From: Peronospora farinosa
Taxonomy: Eukaryota > Oomycota > Peronosporomycetes > Peronosporales > Peronosporaceae
Direction of reading: 5' to 3'
DNA: 64,000 bases
Assembly (NCBI GenBank): GCA_947646735.1
Contig: CANTFK010000164.1
Location: forward strand, 372,001-436,000
In this document: in pieces, positions 20,533 through 30,859 of the stretch
How the letters are laid out: each line of letters opens with the position of its first letter
How positions within the stretch are numbered: position 1 is the first letter of the stretch
Program-made: the position numbers and the translations under genes
Notes under the pieces: generated by a model
Seen by the model: the letters and a program-made list of their open reading frames with translations, nothing else
Database searches by the model: none
Told to the model about the DNA's origin: nothing

Positions 20533-21744
20533 ATGAATTTCTTTCCTTCATTACACGACCCGATGCTATTGCGACTGACGTTGCTGCTACTGACGTTCTT
20601 TACTACTTGTTCATGGGCCAGACCTACAGACTGTGAGATAAACGGCATTCAGATTGATCACGGTCGTGTCAAGTACTTATTGGGTCGACCTCATCGTCCG
20701 AGTAGTATTTACGCTCAATGTTTGTATGGGAGTGTAACCTGTTTCGAAGACCGCGGACTAGTGGATGCCCCGTATTGGATTAATAGCTACAAAGTCAATT
20801 GCATGCAAGCATTAGAAAGACGAAGATTGGGTGTGGCTATTATATTAGAAGAAGATTTTTGGCCGGACCATATTCTTTGGTATCGTATTAGTGGTTCCTT
20901 TTCCAAGTACGAACTTGAGATCATTGATACGGCAATGAAAGTCTATAGTAAAATAGATGTCAATGTGACACTACAAGAGTGTGATCCAGTGTCCAAGTGT
21001 AAAGGCAAATACGTTAGTATTGAACAAAATGAGGACGCCTGTTATGGCATGGTGGGGTACGTGAACGATGGAAAACCACAGCTCATGAACCTTGGTAAAA
21101 CGTGCTTCGGTGGTGGACCAGGCAACATTGTGCACGAGATTGGTCACGCTCTGGGATTGATCCACGAGCACACGCATCCGGATAGAGAGGTTATCGTGCT
21201 TACGGACCAGAATTTGCCTGTATCTCCTGAAAATTATGCCAAGACGACGAGTCGTAAAGCTCTTCTTAAGCCGTACGACTCGAAATCTATCATGCACTAT
21301 GGTCGCACTGCTGGACTCTGTTTCCCCAAGGCACACTACCCGCTCAAATCGTTCTGTGATGTGGGGACTGCTAAAAATTGCGTCCAACCGGTGGAGCAGC
21401 ACTGTAATTCAAGTCGGGACTCAGAGATTGGAACTCGTGCGGTGCTCAGTGCTGGAGATATCTACACCCTCCGCTCTCTCTACGGCTATAAGAATAACAC
21501 GTCGGTGCGCGACGTGAAGATTCCGACCGTGGACTTATCGACCGCTGAAAGTATTGGAGTTTCGGATTCCATTTCTGACATGATGAACTCGTCGAAATCG
21601 AGTGAAGAGCTATCTTTAACAGAGCAAACTGTACATGATAAACCGAAAGCCGGTCATAGCGAGGTAAGCAGTGCTGATGGGTCACGTGCGAAGTTTTTAA
21701 AGTCGTGGGAAAACCTGGACAACACTCTGCAAGCTCAACAGTAG
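20533..21744 (+). CDS. Secreted astacin-type metalloprotease (M12A)
   Basis: This 403-residue protein has a hydrophobic signal sequence; MLLRLTLLLLTFFTTCSWA is its core, so the ATG at 20563 is an alternative start. The zinc site is HEIGHALGLIHEHTHPDRE: His201, Glu202, His205 and His211. The usual astacin motif is HExxHxxGxxHExxRxDR, and the Arg is His here. The Met-turn SIMHYG (Met254, Tyr256) supplies the family's tyrosine ligand. About a dozen cysteines fit an extracellular fold. There is no obvious pro-domain; the tail after residue 330 is Ser/Thr-rich and probably disordered. It probably digests protein outside the cell, perhaps host protein. A pyrimidine-rich CTATTTCAG just before the start could be the end of a 5' UTR intron. 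Confidence 0.92.
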   Translation: MNFFPSLHDPMLLRLTLLLLTFFTTCSWARPTDCEINGIQIDHGRVKYLLGRPHRPSSIYAQCLYGSVTCFEDRGLVDAPYWINSYKVNCMQALERRRLGVAIILEEDFWPDHILWYRISGSFSKYELEIIDTAMKVYSKIDVNVTLQECDPVSKCKGKYVSIEQNEDACYGMVGYVNDGKPQLMNLGKTCFGGGPGNIVHEIGHALGLIHEHTHPDREVIVLTDQNLPVSPENYAKTTSRKALLKPYDSKSIMHYGRTAGLCFPKAHYPLKSFCDVGTAKNCVQPVEQHCNSSRDSEIGTRAVLSAGDIYTLRSLYGYKNNTSVRDVKIPTVDLSTAESIGVSDSISDMMNSSKSSEELSLTEQTVHDKPKAGHSEVSSADGSRAKFLKSWENLDNTLQAQQ

Positions 21745-22647
21745 ACGTCGTCTACTTTGACGTAAAGGTACCTTGCCGCCGAGCGGACACAGGACTGCTG
21801 TACGCTGCCGATCAATTGTTCATAGTCATGGTTGTAGCTACTAATATAGTTGTTGCCGGTTGTTCATAGTCTTGTTGTTAAGTAACTGGCAACGTATAAA
21901 CATTTTCTCAAGGACTATCGTAAACCTTCGTTAAGTCTTAAGGTCTCTGTCGCTTCAACCTTGTTGCATTCAGAGAAAGACAAACTTTAACTGGACAATG
22001 TAAGCTTTTCACGATTAGAATCGCCAATTCTCTGTCTCGAGGGTTTCTCCAATAATTCATCCCATATCGATGCGTCAGCTCCGAGCAAAAGCTTTCATGA
22101 TCTATGATTCATTTCCAAACTGGTATCGAATCACCCCCCCCCCCACCCCACCACTTCGGTCACCAAGTTTAGTCTATGTCCTTAAGAAGCGACAGAGTGT
22201 TGTCATGTTGTCTTCTAAAACCAAGGCGACCAATTTGTGCTGACCCACAAGAGCTTCGTGCCTGATGATGGCGAGACCTATGTCAGCTTTAAATAAGACA
22301 ACACGTACATGTTCGTTGACATCTCGTACACATCGGCATTCGCTTAGGCGGACAATCTAATTAATTTGTCCGTGGTGTAAACCACCTCACTTACTTTATC
22401 AATCAATTGGATACACAAGTACCTTACACGTTGTATAACTTGTCCGCTAAAATGCACAGTGCAGTGATACTTGGTTCTTTACCTCTTGTTATCAAGTATA
22501 AAGTATAGGAGGATAATTTGTAATATGTTATATAGCATATAACTGCTATACTGTACCTGTTACGATTTGAGATATTCAGCACCTCCTTCATTCCCTACCA
22601 GTAGATTCAAAGCCGTTCCCTCTCTTTTGTTCATTTGCCAGTAAACC
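21745..22647. other. Intergenic region before the WY-type gene
   Basis: About 900 bp, AT-rich, with a C-run at about 22134-22149. No gene seen. The last 20 bp hold an initiator-like motif listed separately. Confidence 0.45.
22631..22639 (+). promoter_or_regulatory. Initiator-like element of the WY-type gene
   Basis: TCATTTGCC, 9 nt before the ATG at 22648, fits the oomycete initiator consensus well. Pattern match only. Confidence 0.4.
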
Positions 22648-24152
22648 ATGCGTATATCCTTCGACACAATAATTGTGGCACTTGCTGGGCTCTGTCTAGT
22701 GGGTCTTCATGTGCATGCAAATCCATCGGTACTAGACGACAAAGAGAGGAGTGGGACTGTTACTGCTGTAGTCGAATCGGCGGTAAACGCGTTAAAGCCG
22801 ACATTTGGCCCTGATTACATCGAGGAATGGCTGACCGCCAAGAAATCAACAGCCGACGTTTTCAAGTTGTTAACGCTTGACAAGGCGGAGAATGTTTTGC
22901 GCCATCCAACGAATTTTGCAGTTCTAGGCAAGTTTGTGAAACAGTTTAACTTGGCGAACCCCGAAAGTCGAACCTCACTCATTAAAGTACTTACGAATCA
23001 CTATGGGGAATATGGTGTGTTTAAGATCATTGAAGCTGCAAAGCTTCAATGATCTTAGACTAGCCAGAAGATTGCAGGAGGAGCAGTTTCAATACTGGCT
23101 AGGTGCGACAAGAAATCCCAGGAATGTGTTTGCACTAATGCAACTTGATAAAGCTGGAGAGAAGCTTTTTGAAAAGCCAGAGATTATCACCTGGGTTGAG
23201 TATTTGGACCAGTACAACAACATGTATGCTGGCAAGCTGGGGCCGGTATCCTTGCTCTTTCTTATGAGAAAAAATAACGAAAAAACTTTTGTACACATGC
23301 TGATCGCTGCGAAGGAGGTCCCGAGTACAGAAGAACTCGCGGTGCGCGTGCAAGCCAAGCTGACTTTGTTGTGGCTTCGACAAAAAAGACCGCCGGATGC
23401 AATTTTTGAACTTCTTAACCTTCACGAAGATGATTTCCTCTTGTTGGGCCTTTTTGACAACCGCCTGGATGAAGTATGTAGACGATTACAATTTGAAATC
23501 AAAAGGTCGACAAAAAGCCGATGTTCTCGAGATTTTACAGCAGTGGTATTCAATAGAAATGTTGGAAAAAGTGCCTATCGATATGTCCAAGTCTCGGAGC
23601 TTCGAACGTCTAGCATTAGAAATGAAAGCCATAGTGCAGAAAGCATGGTTCACACAGCTTCAATCTCCCGTGGATGTACAAAGGGTTATGGAGGATCTAA
23701 AGCCACCAGAGAGAAGCACACTACACCGCGCTTTGGAAGATTATCCTATATATTTCCACACACGCTTAATACACCAAAAAAATTATAACAACAAAGTCAA
23801 CGCTCTGAAGAAGCACTTCAAAGAAACGAAAGACTTGGCGAAGATGGTTCTTGACGCATCGATGGATCAAGAAACAGAGAGAGTTGCCTCCAGATTCATG
23901 GACGTCTTACTCAAGCAATGGGTAGATGACTCCGTAGAACCGACTACGGTAAGGGAATGGCTTCGATTTGAACATACTGCGGCGGACAGTGTTACAAAGA
24001 AGCAGAACGACATTACTGAGAAGGAAAACGAAATTGCTGAGCAGCAAAACGAAATTACCAAGAAGCTTAACAAAAGGTACAGAAAGATGTACAACACGGA
24101 TCACAACGTCCCACCTACCAAACGCCACAAATCAAAGCATAGCGAACGATGA
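22648..24152 (+). pseudogene. WY/LWY-type secreted effector relic with two frameshifts
   Basis: A signal peptide (IIVALAGLCLVGLHVHA) is followed by an acidic DDKER that could be a degenerate EER; I find no RxLR. The rest is a series of WY/LWY modules: WLTAKKSTADVFKLLTLDKA; a second with FQYWLGATRNPRNVFALMQL and YLDQYN; a third with WLRQKRPPDAIFELLNL and YVDDYN; then weaker ones. The tail has a short coiled coil rich in KQNDITEKENEIAEQQNEI and a basic end (PTKRHKSKHSER) that could be a nuclear signal. The reading frame changes at about 23047 and again at about 23475, each by one extra base, so a full protein cannot be made as written; only the first 134 residues are intact. WY proteins of this kind act inside plant cells. 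The first break lies in a perfect hairpin at 23023-23056. Confidence 0.82.
23023..23056. repeat. Perfect 15-bp inverted repeat with GCAA loop at the first frameshift
   Basis: AAGATCATTGAAGCT at 23023-23037 and AGCTTCAATGATCTT at 23042-23056 are exact reverse complements separated by GCAA. The frame of the WY-type gene breaks inside the right arm. Confidence 0.97.
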
Positions 24153-24439
24153 AGTCATTGACATTTACAAAGCATTTTCCTCAGCTTGCATTGAAAACTA
24201 CCAACCTTCAACGTACCCGATTTGTCTAATGCTGCATTTACTGAGCGTTAAACGCATCTGCTTACATACAGTAAGTGTAGCTATTCCAAGTTTGTTTTGC
24301 AAGAACAATCTGCTCTAATTTACTGTACCTATGCTCTATTTGGTTTTACAGTACCTTTTTTGACGGTACATAATTAAAGGACCCTATTGTTTTATTTTAA
24401 ATCAGTACTCTTTTTTCCTGACCACAACACATCGAGCTC

Positions 24440-25883
24440 ATGCTGCAACTGCAGCGCCTCATGTTCCGTCGCTCTTGCGTGGATGTCCATGTGCGCTGCA
24501 TCTCGTCCAAATTTGACGCTCGTCCGTGCGAGCTCAGTGCAACAGGCCAGCCGAGTCGGGTGCTTTTTGGTGCTAAAGTTGCTTCAGAGCAACTTGGCGC
24601 GTTAAGTCGCGCTAGCGGCATGCACAAGGTGCTGGTTGTGCATGACCGCGATGCCGCCGCTGCCTCACGCACGCAATTTGTCGAGTTTCTATTGATGCAG
24701 GCAGGCGTTCCATGCTTCCAGTACACGCTGGAAAGAGACTGTGCCACGCTGGATGGTGTGGACCACGCGGCTGCCATGGCTCAACGTGTGGGCGCCGATG
24801 GAATTGTCGGCTTTGGTGGTGGCAATACGATGGACATGGCTCGAGCTGTGGCAGTAGTGCTGGCCAATGATGGGTCTGCAGTGGACTTTGTGGTCGATAG
24901 GAGCGAGGACAGCGAAAATGATGAGGTTAAGTTGCAGCAAGGAAAACTGCAGACCGTGCCACTGTTGCTCGTCCCAACCATTGTAGGGAGTGGAGCGGAA
25001 ATGGCCAAGCGCACTATGTTGCTGGACGATGATGCCGAGAAAAAGTTGCTCTTTGCAGCTGGGAGGGACATTGTGCCTGAGGTATATTGACAAGTTGACG
25101 TTATTGTTTTTTGAGATGGCTACATATGTGACGTGTGAGAAACCAACTGACAAAGTGATGTACTGTGAGGCGGTGATCATTGACCCGACATTAATGCTAA
25201 CAGTGCCGCTGCATTTGACGGTGCAAGGTGCTTTGACGGCTCTGGGTCAGTGTTTGGAGTCCTATTTGCTGGGTGGTGCGGATGACGCTTTGGCACTGGA
25301 AGGGATGGAAGCCGTGGCGAAAGCTCTTGCTGCGCCGCTCAAGGAAGGAAAACTGGACCTCAAGGGAGCAATTCTACGCGAGCAGTTTGCACTTGGCAGC
25401 TTGTTGTCGGGGATTGCAGCCAACTCGTCGGGGGCAGGATCAGCACAAGCGCTCGCGGTGTCAATGGGTGGCATCTCTGACCTTCCACACGCGCAGGTAG
25501 CCACAGCTTTTTTGCCATTTGTTTTCGACCGGTATGCTGAGCTGCTGAAGGAGAATGAAGGCGAATCGTCCTTTGACGAGCTGCATGAAAAGCTAGAGGA
25601 TGCGGCCGACCGATTAGCGGCAGCAAGCGGATTCCAGGGCGACAACGTGGCCACGTGGCTGCGTTACGTCATCAAGCGCTTTGATTTGCCGACAGCGTCT
25701 ACACTTGAGCTGGAGAAGGATATGCTGGACGGCCTTGTTGATCGTGCTGCACAGTACCAGGACGAGTCGATGGAAGTATCTCGTAGCGATGGAAACGGCG
25801 CTATCATGGAGAAGGATGACTTGCGTGCTATCATTGACAGTGCTGTGCTGGTTGTGACACCTGCAAAGAGCAAAGACAAGTGA
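24440..25883 (+). CDS. Iron-type alcohol dehydrogenase-like protein, two exons
   Basis: Exon 1 is 24440-25081 and exon 2 is 25140-25883; the 58-nt GT..AG intron keeps frame and gives 461 residues. The N-terminus (MLQLQRLMFRRSC) is Arg-rich and could be a mitochondrial presequence. The family's nucleotide-binding motif GGGNTMDMARAVA and the VPTIVGSGAEM segment are clear, as is DPTLMLTVPLHLT. Fe-ADH/maleylacetate-reductase relatives bind metal through Asp and His in a GMDALTHAIEAY-like helix; here the helix reads GALTALGQCLESY, so Asp is Thr and His is Gln. The later PHxx His is kept (LPHAQ). Loss of two ligands suggests changed or lost metal-dependent activity. Substrate unknown. Confidence 0.85.
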
Positions 25884-26284
25884 CCGGCATTAGAAACTGA
25901 CATTTTTGTTAGAGACGCGTCTTCGCATCATACTCTTGTGTTTTTTGCATTCGAGCAGCGCAAGGAATCTAAAAAATGTCTATGAGCTTTCAATTTCGAG
26001 AGCGCCGCTAACAAGCTGCTGAAAACAAATCGAGCAAGACTTGTTGTTGTACAAGCGATAAAACCAAAATTTTGGCCAGCGCACACGTTAGACAGGAGAT
26101 GTAGAGATTGAATATCGTAGGTTCTTGAGCAATGTTTTGTAGCTGCAATAGTCGGCAGCATGCGCTTACAAAGTATATTTGTATCGTGCGCAATGCGCTT
26201 TAGTTGCATTCCGTTTCCGGCGGAACAATCGCTTCCATCTACTAGAGGCCTGTACTTTGCGTGGCTCGCTTCTCGGCATCAAAC
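25884..26284. other. Intergenic region between convergent genes
   Basis: About 400 bp with no recognisable gene, repeat or RNA. Confidence 0.4.
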
Positions 26285-27001
26285 TCAGCGTATGACAATG
26301 TTTGGACTGGATCGCCAGCCAGTGTAGTGACCAATGTGGCTCCGACTACGCGTTTTGCCAGCATCGCGACACTGTTTGACCATTCCGACTATAAACAGCA
26401 GCAGCATTGCAGCCAGGTAAGCGCACCAAGGCCCTGGGACTGTATACACCCATGTTCCTCTTCCAGTCAGATGTGAATGAAAACGCTCAATGTCATCACC
26501 ACTTGGGTACTTACCAGCAAAGTAGCCGACGCCCCAAATGGCTATGACAGAACCCACGAGACTGCTAGCGACAATAGTAAACGGGCGTACTAGCAGCCAC
26601 GCCAATATACCACCTATAAGCACCACGGCACCGTCCAAGACGTAACTCGATTCACCCGGGAACACACGATAGGGAAGCGAAGAAGTAAACGTGTAGGCCA
26701 GCATGGAACCTAGCACAAACACACCGAGTGGGAAGAATGCCAGTGCAACGCAACCTCCGGCGATACCAATGACAAAACCCCCAATCCATGAAGCTGCGAG
26801 CACCCAAGACTTTAGTCCGAAAGCATTTTCAACCGCCACTGACACAAACAACCCTGTGACGAGAACCCCGCAGACAAAGATCATCGTTCGAAGCAGTCGA
26901 AAACCATAGAGACAAATAACAAGACCCGTGATGATTGCGAATTCAGCAACGACACCCGGTTCAATGTGCAAGTGATCAGGAAAATATCTCGAAGAGTCCA
27001 T
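26285..27001 (-). CDS. TMEM198/DUF4203-like multi-pass membrane protein
   Basis: This 238-residue protein has an N-terminal DUF4203-type arrangement of about seven hydrophobic helices, among them AIITGLVICLYGFRLLRTMI, WIGGFVIGIAGGCVALAFF, GVFVLGSMLAY, LDGAVVLIGGILAWLLV and CAYLAAMLLLFIVGM, with small-residue GxxxG-like packing. The C-terminus is basic and cytoplasmic-looking. Animal TMEM198 promotes LRP6 phosphorylation in Wnt signalling, but there is no reason to expect that pathway here. Role unknown. The C-terminal end after VKQC is the least certain part and could hide a short intron. Confidence 0.8.
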   Translation of the reverse strand: MDSSRYFPDHLHIEPGVVAEFAIITGLVICLYGFRLLRTMIFVCGVLVTGLFVSVAVENAFGLKSWVLAASWIGGFVIGIAGGCVALAFFPLGVFVLGSMLAYTFTSSLPYRVFPGESSYVLDGAVVLIGGILAWLLVRPFTIVASSLVGSVIAIWGVGYFAGKYPSGDDIERFHSHLTGRGTWVYTVPGPWCAYLAAMLLLFIVGMVKQCRDAGKTRSRSHIGHYTGWRSSPNIVIR

Positions 27002-27649
27002 GTGACCACAAACAGAGAGTATTCCAATTGCACGACTTGAATGCCAAAGCGTCCAACCGCATTTTTTTCTTCTTTGAAAATCTGGGACGGGATCAACATC
27101 ACTTACCTTCTTAGATGCGAGGAGGCTGGCTGGTTGTTTTCACGGATATTTGCTATCATTGGAAGCGATTCCCGTAGCTTTTGGTAGATACTTGGTACTT
27201 CTACAAATTGGACACCTTGTCCGTCGAACCATTGGCAATACTTCCTCCGGGGTCAATATCAATGCCACGATCCACATGCCCACATATTTAAGGCTACGTT
27301 TCCAAGTACAAGTATCTATTAGCGACCCGTTCGTACCCGTGAGCAATCGTGATTAACTTTCGTGACACCATAACTAGTTGCATGAATGAGCTTTATAGAT
27401 ATTCCTGCATGATATTGAAGTCCATTATTGCTAGGGTGGAATCGCCGATTAGACAATAGTAACAGACTTCTATCAACAGAAAACAACTGCGTCGTTGCGT
27501 GAAATGTGGTATTGGCAAACCTAGATATGGATTCTCGGACTCAACAACATGAGTAGGCGGTCCTTCAGCCCAACTATCTTGTCGTACGTAGCCAGCACAA
27601 AAGCGTTACAAAAGACTTGGAAACAATGTGGCGACTCGGGAGTCGACGT
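27002..27649. other. Intergenic region between two minus-strand genes
   Basis: About 650 bp. I see no supported gene; a 68-codon minus-strand open frame at 27346-27140 has no recognisable motif. Confidence 0.4.
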
Positions 27650-30600
27650 CTACGGATGAATGTTGTTGCTTCGCAGTTGATACGAGTCGTAATGTCGAGT
27701 CCCCCAAGCATTGTAGCTCTTGCGTAACAGCTGTGTCACGCGGTGACGAATATCTTGTCGTGAAAGTCCAACGCATAACCGTGTACGCAGGTCTGCGATG
27801 ACGCGCACGAGCTTCGCACCGTGAAAACAAGGAAACGGAGAGTGTTGCCCTGTAGTCTGCAGCAACGCAGCAATCTCGGAGTGGTACTTTTGAAGAACCA
27901 CAAAACCTTCACGTAGACAGTGACGGAAGTGTCTGTATCCAGGAGATTCCAGCCCCCCCATCACATCGACCATCTCCTTCGTCAACTTGAACGGGGCGTC
28001 TTCGACGCTGAAAATGCCACCAGGTGCAGTACCGAGAATGAAACCAAAGTCAATATGAATGATTCGACCCTCTGAACTGAGCAAGATGTTGCCGTTGTGA
28101 CGATCCTTAAGCAGTAGCACGTAACTCACAATAGAGTACGCGGCCATACTTTCAATAAACCGGCGCTGTGTGGCAAGAAACTCTGAACTCGACGGGTCGC
28201 CGTATACACTACGAAAGTATTCCGACAGATTGCCGCCGGGAAAGGTCTTCTTGAGGTGGTCCAGCGAACAAGCATCGGTAATCGTCTCCAGTAGACCGAT
28301 GTTGGCTCCAGTTGCAACAATTCTGTACGTGCGTAACCACAAGTATGGAGCCTCGAACTCGAAGATGGACTTGAATTTGTGGATAAGCTGCATTGTAAAG
28401 ACCTCCTGACGCAAATCATCATTTGTCTTGATAATCACAGAGAATAGGTTCCACCCGGGTAATTTTCCCATTGGCGACTCGCTTTGAATACGCGCCTTGC
28501 GTTCTTCCCAGCTCTCACCAAACACTTTGCTGTCATACACAAAGTTTTTGACGCCCAAATGTCCAGTGCGTGCACCAACACCAATTTTACTACCACGACT
28601 TGGCTGGGGCAGGTGGGACATGATACTCGTGTGTCGCCTGCCTCTTGCTGAAGCAGTTGCCTGTCCCTCGTTGTTAGGTAGAAGCATGTGCTGATCTACA
28701 GTACAGCCAGGGCCACTAGCTCGTCTATCGCTTACCCTTTCGGGCACGCTGGCCGAAAGGCTGCATGCCTGCTGTAAAGCCAACTCATCGGGACAAGTAA
28801 CTGTGCTTGTTAGCGTAGGTGCTGCCATTATCAAGCTGCTGCACGGCGACATGACGGTATCTCCACTCAACGATACACCCGAGACTTCAGATTCATCAAG
28901 AAATGCTGACTCGAAGAAGGTGGAGTTACGAGGCTGTGAGCTGAAAACAAATGGACGAAGACGATCGCTGTCGCAGTCATCGAGATCAATCGCACCAGCA
29001 CTTTGTAATGGAACGGTCTCTACAAAGATGAGAGTCGGAGCACGCATCTTTGTGGAGAACACCTTGCCTTCTGTTGGTGGGATGCGAACTACTTGGTACA
29101 GCTCATCGGATGCCGCGCTCAGCGGATAAAGAGCCGAGGATTGAAGCGTCTTATTCAGTGTCTCCAACTCGCTCGCCAAGTACTTACCACGGTCCGATAC
29201 GGGTTGAATGTGACGCAGGCGTTCACTAATGGCCGCCAGTGACTGCACAAAACTCACTTGCTCAAGTACCAGCGATTCGATTCCAGTCCCCGGTGAATCA
29301 TCCGATAGGCTGCTCTTTTCGACCTCCAATGAATCATAAAGAATGCTAGACTGGAACTCGCATAGTTCGATGCCCGATTCTACCAACTCTGCAGCACAGT
29401 TCTGAAACTGTGGCACCGTTTTGGCATTCAGCCATCGCTCTATCATGGAGTGAGGCTCGAGCGTAATGAGTTTTTCCATGTCAGCATTGATTTGTCGCAA
29501 ATCAGCCAGGATCTGAGCTAGCTGGTGTTCAGGACAATCGGCAAACACGAGGTCTTTCCAGACGCTAAATATGTGCGAGCTCCCGGGTAACGTGATATCC
29601 GGATAGATGAAGCCAAGCAACGAAAGTAATGTGTGCGGGTGGAGATTGTGGTAATTACCGTCCCCCACAGAGGCTTGGACGTGCCAAATGGTCTGCAGTG
29701 CGATGCGAGGGCACCGACGACAAATGGCACGGATGTAGCGCTGTAGATAAAAAAGCTGGGCAGTACAGCGTGGGGCTGGCTCAGCGCCCAAGCATTGCAC
29801 GAGATGCAAGAGCTGGTACCAAAGATTTTCCACTCGATCTACACAAGTCTCGGTATAGAACGGCAGTCGTTCACATGCCACTCGAAAAAGATGCAGCTTT
29901 TTTCTCGTCTGGTACAGAATCTTAATGGTGCGATTAAGCGTCATTGGTCCGTGCTGAAGCTTCTGCAGTGTCCGGGCGAGCATGTCACCTCCCTGATTCC
30001 CGCGTACATCGTTGCACGCTACAAGTGCATCGATTGCATTGCCTCGACTCGCCATTGATCTCAGAAGCCGCTTCGTCGTCCGCAAATGCCGGATAAACTC
30101 CTGTCTTTGTGCACAATGGTCACAACATCGTCGAGCTGCTCGCAGTCCAAGATGTTGCAGACGAATGCCATGACGACAGTGTCTCGCACAAAACGCGCGT
30201 GCACATGAGCCACACACGACGCGTCGCGCCATCAACGGCCGAAAGCGCACAAAGCACTCGGCACATCCTGCTTCTCCAATTGTCACTGTCGAATCACAAG
30301 TCAAAGCCGACGGCGCCGACGAAATGCACGTGATATCAAGCGACCTTTCACGTGGGAACGCACACGGCGTCGAGAGCGGCGGTACAACGTCCGTGGGTCT
30401 TCTCATGTCTCCCGGAACGATCCGACGTCCACCTTCATCCACTGTCATCTGCAGTGTCATGTCCGTTGAGCTCTTGGAGCCTTGCAACGCCCGTTCTAAA
30501 TGCTGTAGCCACAGCACTCGGTCCTCGGCCGTCTCGGCCACACAAAGCAGTAACCGCTTGGACGTTGTACGTACAGAAAACGTGTGTGCGTACGTCCGTG

Positions 30601-30859
30601 CTAATGCTCCACGACCGTCCCAAGATTCAACACTTTGGACCCAAATTTCTCCACAAAGCTGAGAGTCCGTCTCGGCACATTCTCGGCTCCGATACCAGCG
30701 TAAACGTGCCCCTTGTAGGACAGAGAATCGCCATGAACCCATGTATACACGACCAGAATAACGTTTACGTAAATATCCACCAAAAAGCGGCGATTGAGCT
30801 TTATCATGTGAAGCCATAGACGTCCTGGAAAATGGGTTCATTGGAGACGTAGTCGGCAT
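27650..30859 (-). CDS. PH-FYVE-like-phosphatidylinositol 4-kinase (type III beta-like)
   Basis: This single 1069-residue frame makes PI4P from phosphatidylinositol on cytosolic membrane faces. Domains in order: PH (about residues 25-130; GGYLRKRYSGRVYMGSWRFSVL to WLQHLERAL); a Cys-rich FYVE-like finger (about 197-250; CAECFVRFRPLMARRVVCGSC, then CCDHC); a helical accessory region (about 300-480); a variable Ser-rich linker; and the kinase domain (about 760-1050) with GWNLFSVIIKTNDDLRQEV, the catalytic DRHNGN (Asp919) and IHIDFGFILG. The kinase reads as PI4K III-beta type. The FYVE-like finger lacks the RRHHCR signature, so PI3P binding is doubtful. Fusions of lipid kinases with PH or FYVE modules are a known oomycete trait. 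An 11-bp inverted repeat lies about 20 nt upstream of the ATG. Confidence 0.93.
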   Translation of the reverse strand: MPTTSPMNPFSRTSMASHDKAQSPLFGGYLRKRYSGRVYMGSWRFSVLQGARLRWYRSRECAETDSQLCGEIWVQSVESWDGRGALARTYAHTFSVRTTSKRLLLCVAETAEDRVLWLQHLERALQGSKSSTDMTLQMTVDEGGRRIVPGDMRRPTDVVPPLSTPCAFPRERSLDITCISSAPSALTCDSTVTIGEAGCAECFVRFRPLMARRVVCGSCARAFCARHCRHGIRLQHLGLRAARRCCDHCAQRQEFIRHLRTTKRLLRSMASRGNAIDALVACNDVRGNQGGDMLARTLQKLQHGPMTLNRTIKILYQTRKKLHLFRVACERLPFYTETCVDRVENLWYQLLHLVQCLGAEPAPRCTAQLFYLQRYIRAICRRCPRIALQTIWHVQASVGDGNYHNLHPHTLLSLLGFIYPDITLPGSSHIFSVWKDLVFADCPEHQLAQILADLRQINADMEKLITLEPHSMIERWLNAKTVPQFQNCAAELVESGIELCEFQSSILYDSLEVEKSSLSDDSPGTGIESLVLEQVSFVQSLAAISERLRHIQPVSDRGKYLASELETLNKTLQSSALYPLSAASDELYQVVRIPPTEGKVFSTKMRAPTLIFVETVPLQSAGAIDLDDCDSDRLRPFVFSSQPRNSTFFESAFLDESEVSGVSLSGDTVMSPCSSLIMAAPTLTSTVTCPDELALQQACSLSASVPERVSDRRASGPGCTVDQHMLLPNNEGQATASARGRRHTSIMSHLPQPSRGSKIGVGARTGHLGVKNFVYDSKVFGESWEERKARIQSESPMGKLPGWNLFSVIIKTNDDLRQEVFTMQLIHKFKSIFEFEAPYLWLRTYRIVATGANIGLLETITDACSLDHLKKTFPGGNLSEYFRSVYGDPSSSEFLATQRRFIESMAAYSIVSYVLLLKDRHNGNILLSSEGRIIHIDFGFILGTAPGGIFSVEDAPFKLTKEMVDVMGGLESPGYRHFRHCLREGFVVLQKYHSEIAALLQTTGQHSPFPCFHGAKLVRVIADLRTRLCVGLSRQDIRHRVTQLLRKSYNAWGTRHYDSYQLRSNNIHP

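Noticed and set aside
20421..20636. A 71-codon frame read as a fifth exon of the TRPC4AP-like gene
   Set aside because: The C-terminus of the protein is already reached at 20365, and this frame overlaps the astacin signal peptide in another frame.
22134..22149. C-run as a G-quadruplex or regulatory element
   Set aside because: A single homopolymer run with one short neighbour is not enough to claim a structure.
22648..22760. RxLR translocation motif in the WY-type gene
   Set aside because: Searched within the first 60 residues after the signal peptide; only a weak EER-like DDKER is present.
28170..30819. Several plus-strand frames opposite the PI4-kinase
   Set aside because: All are antisense shadows; the minus frame is a continuous multi-domain protein.
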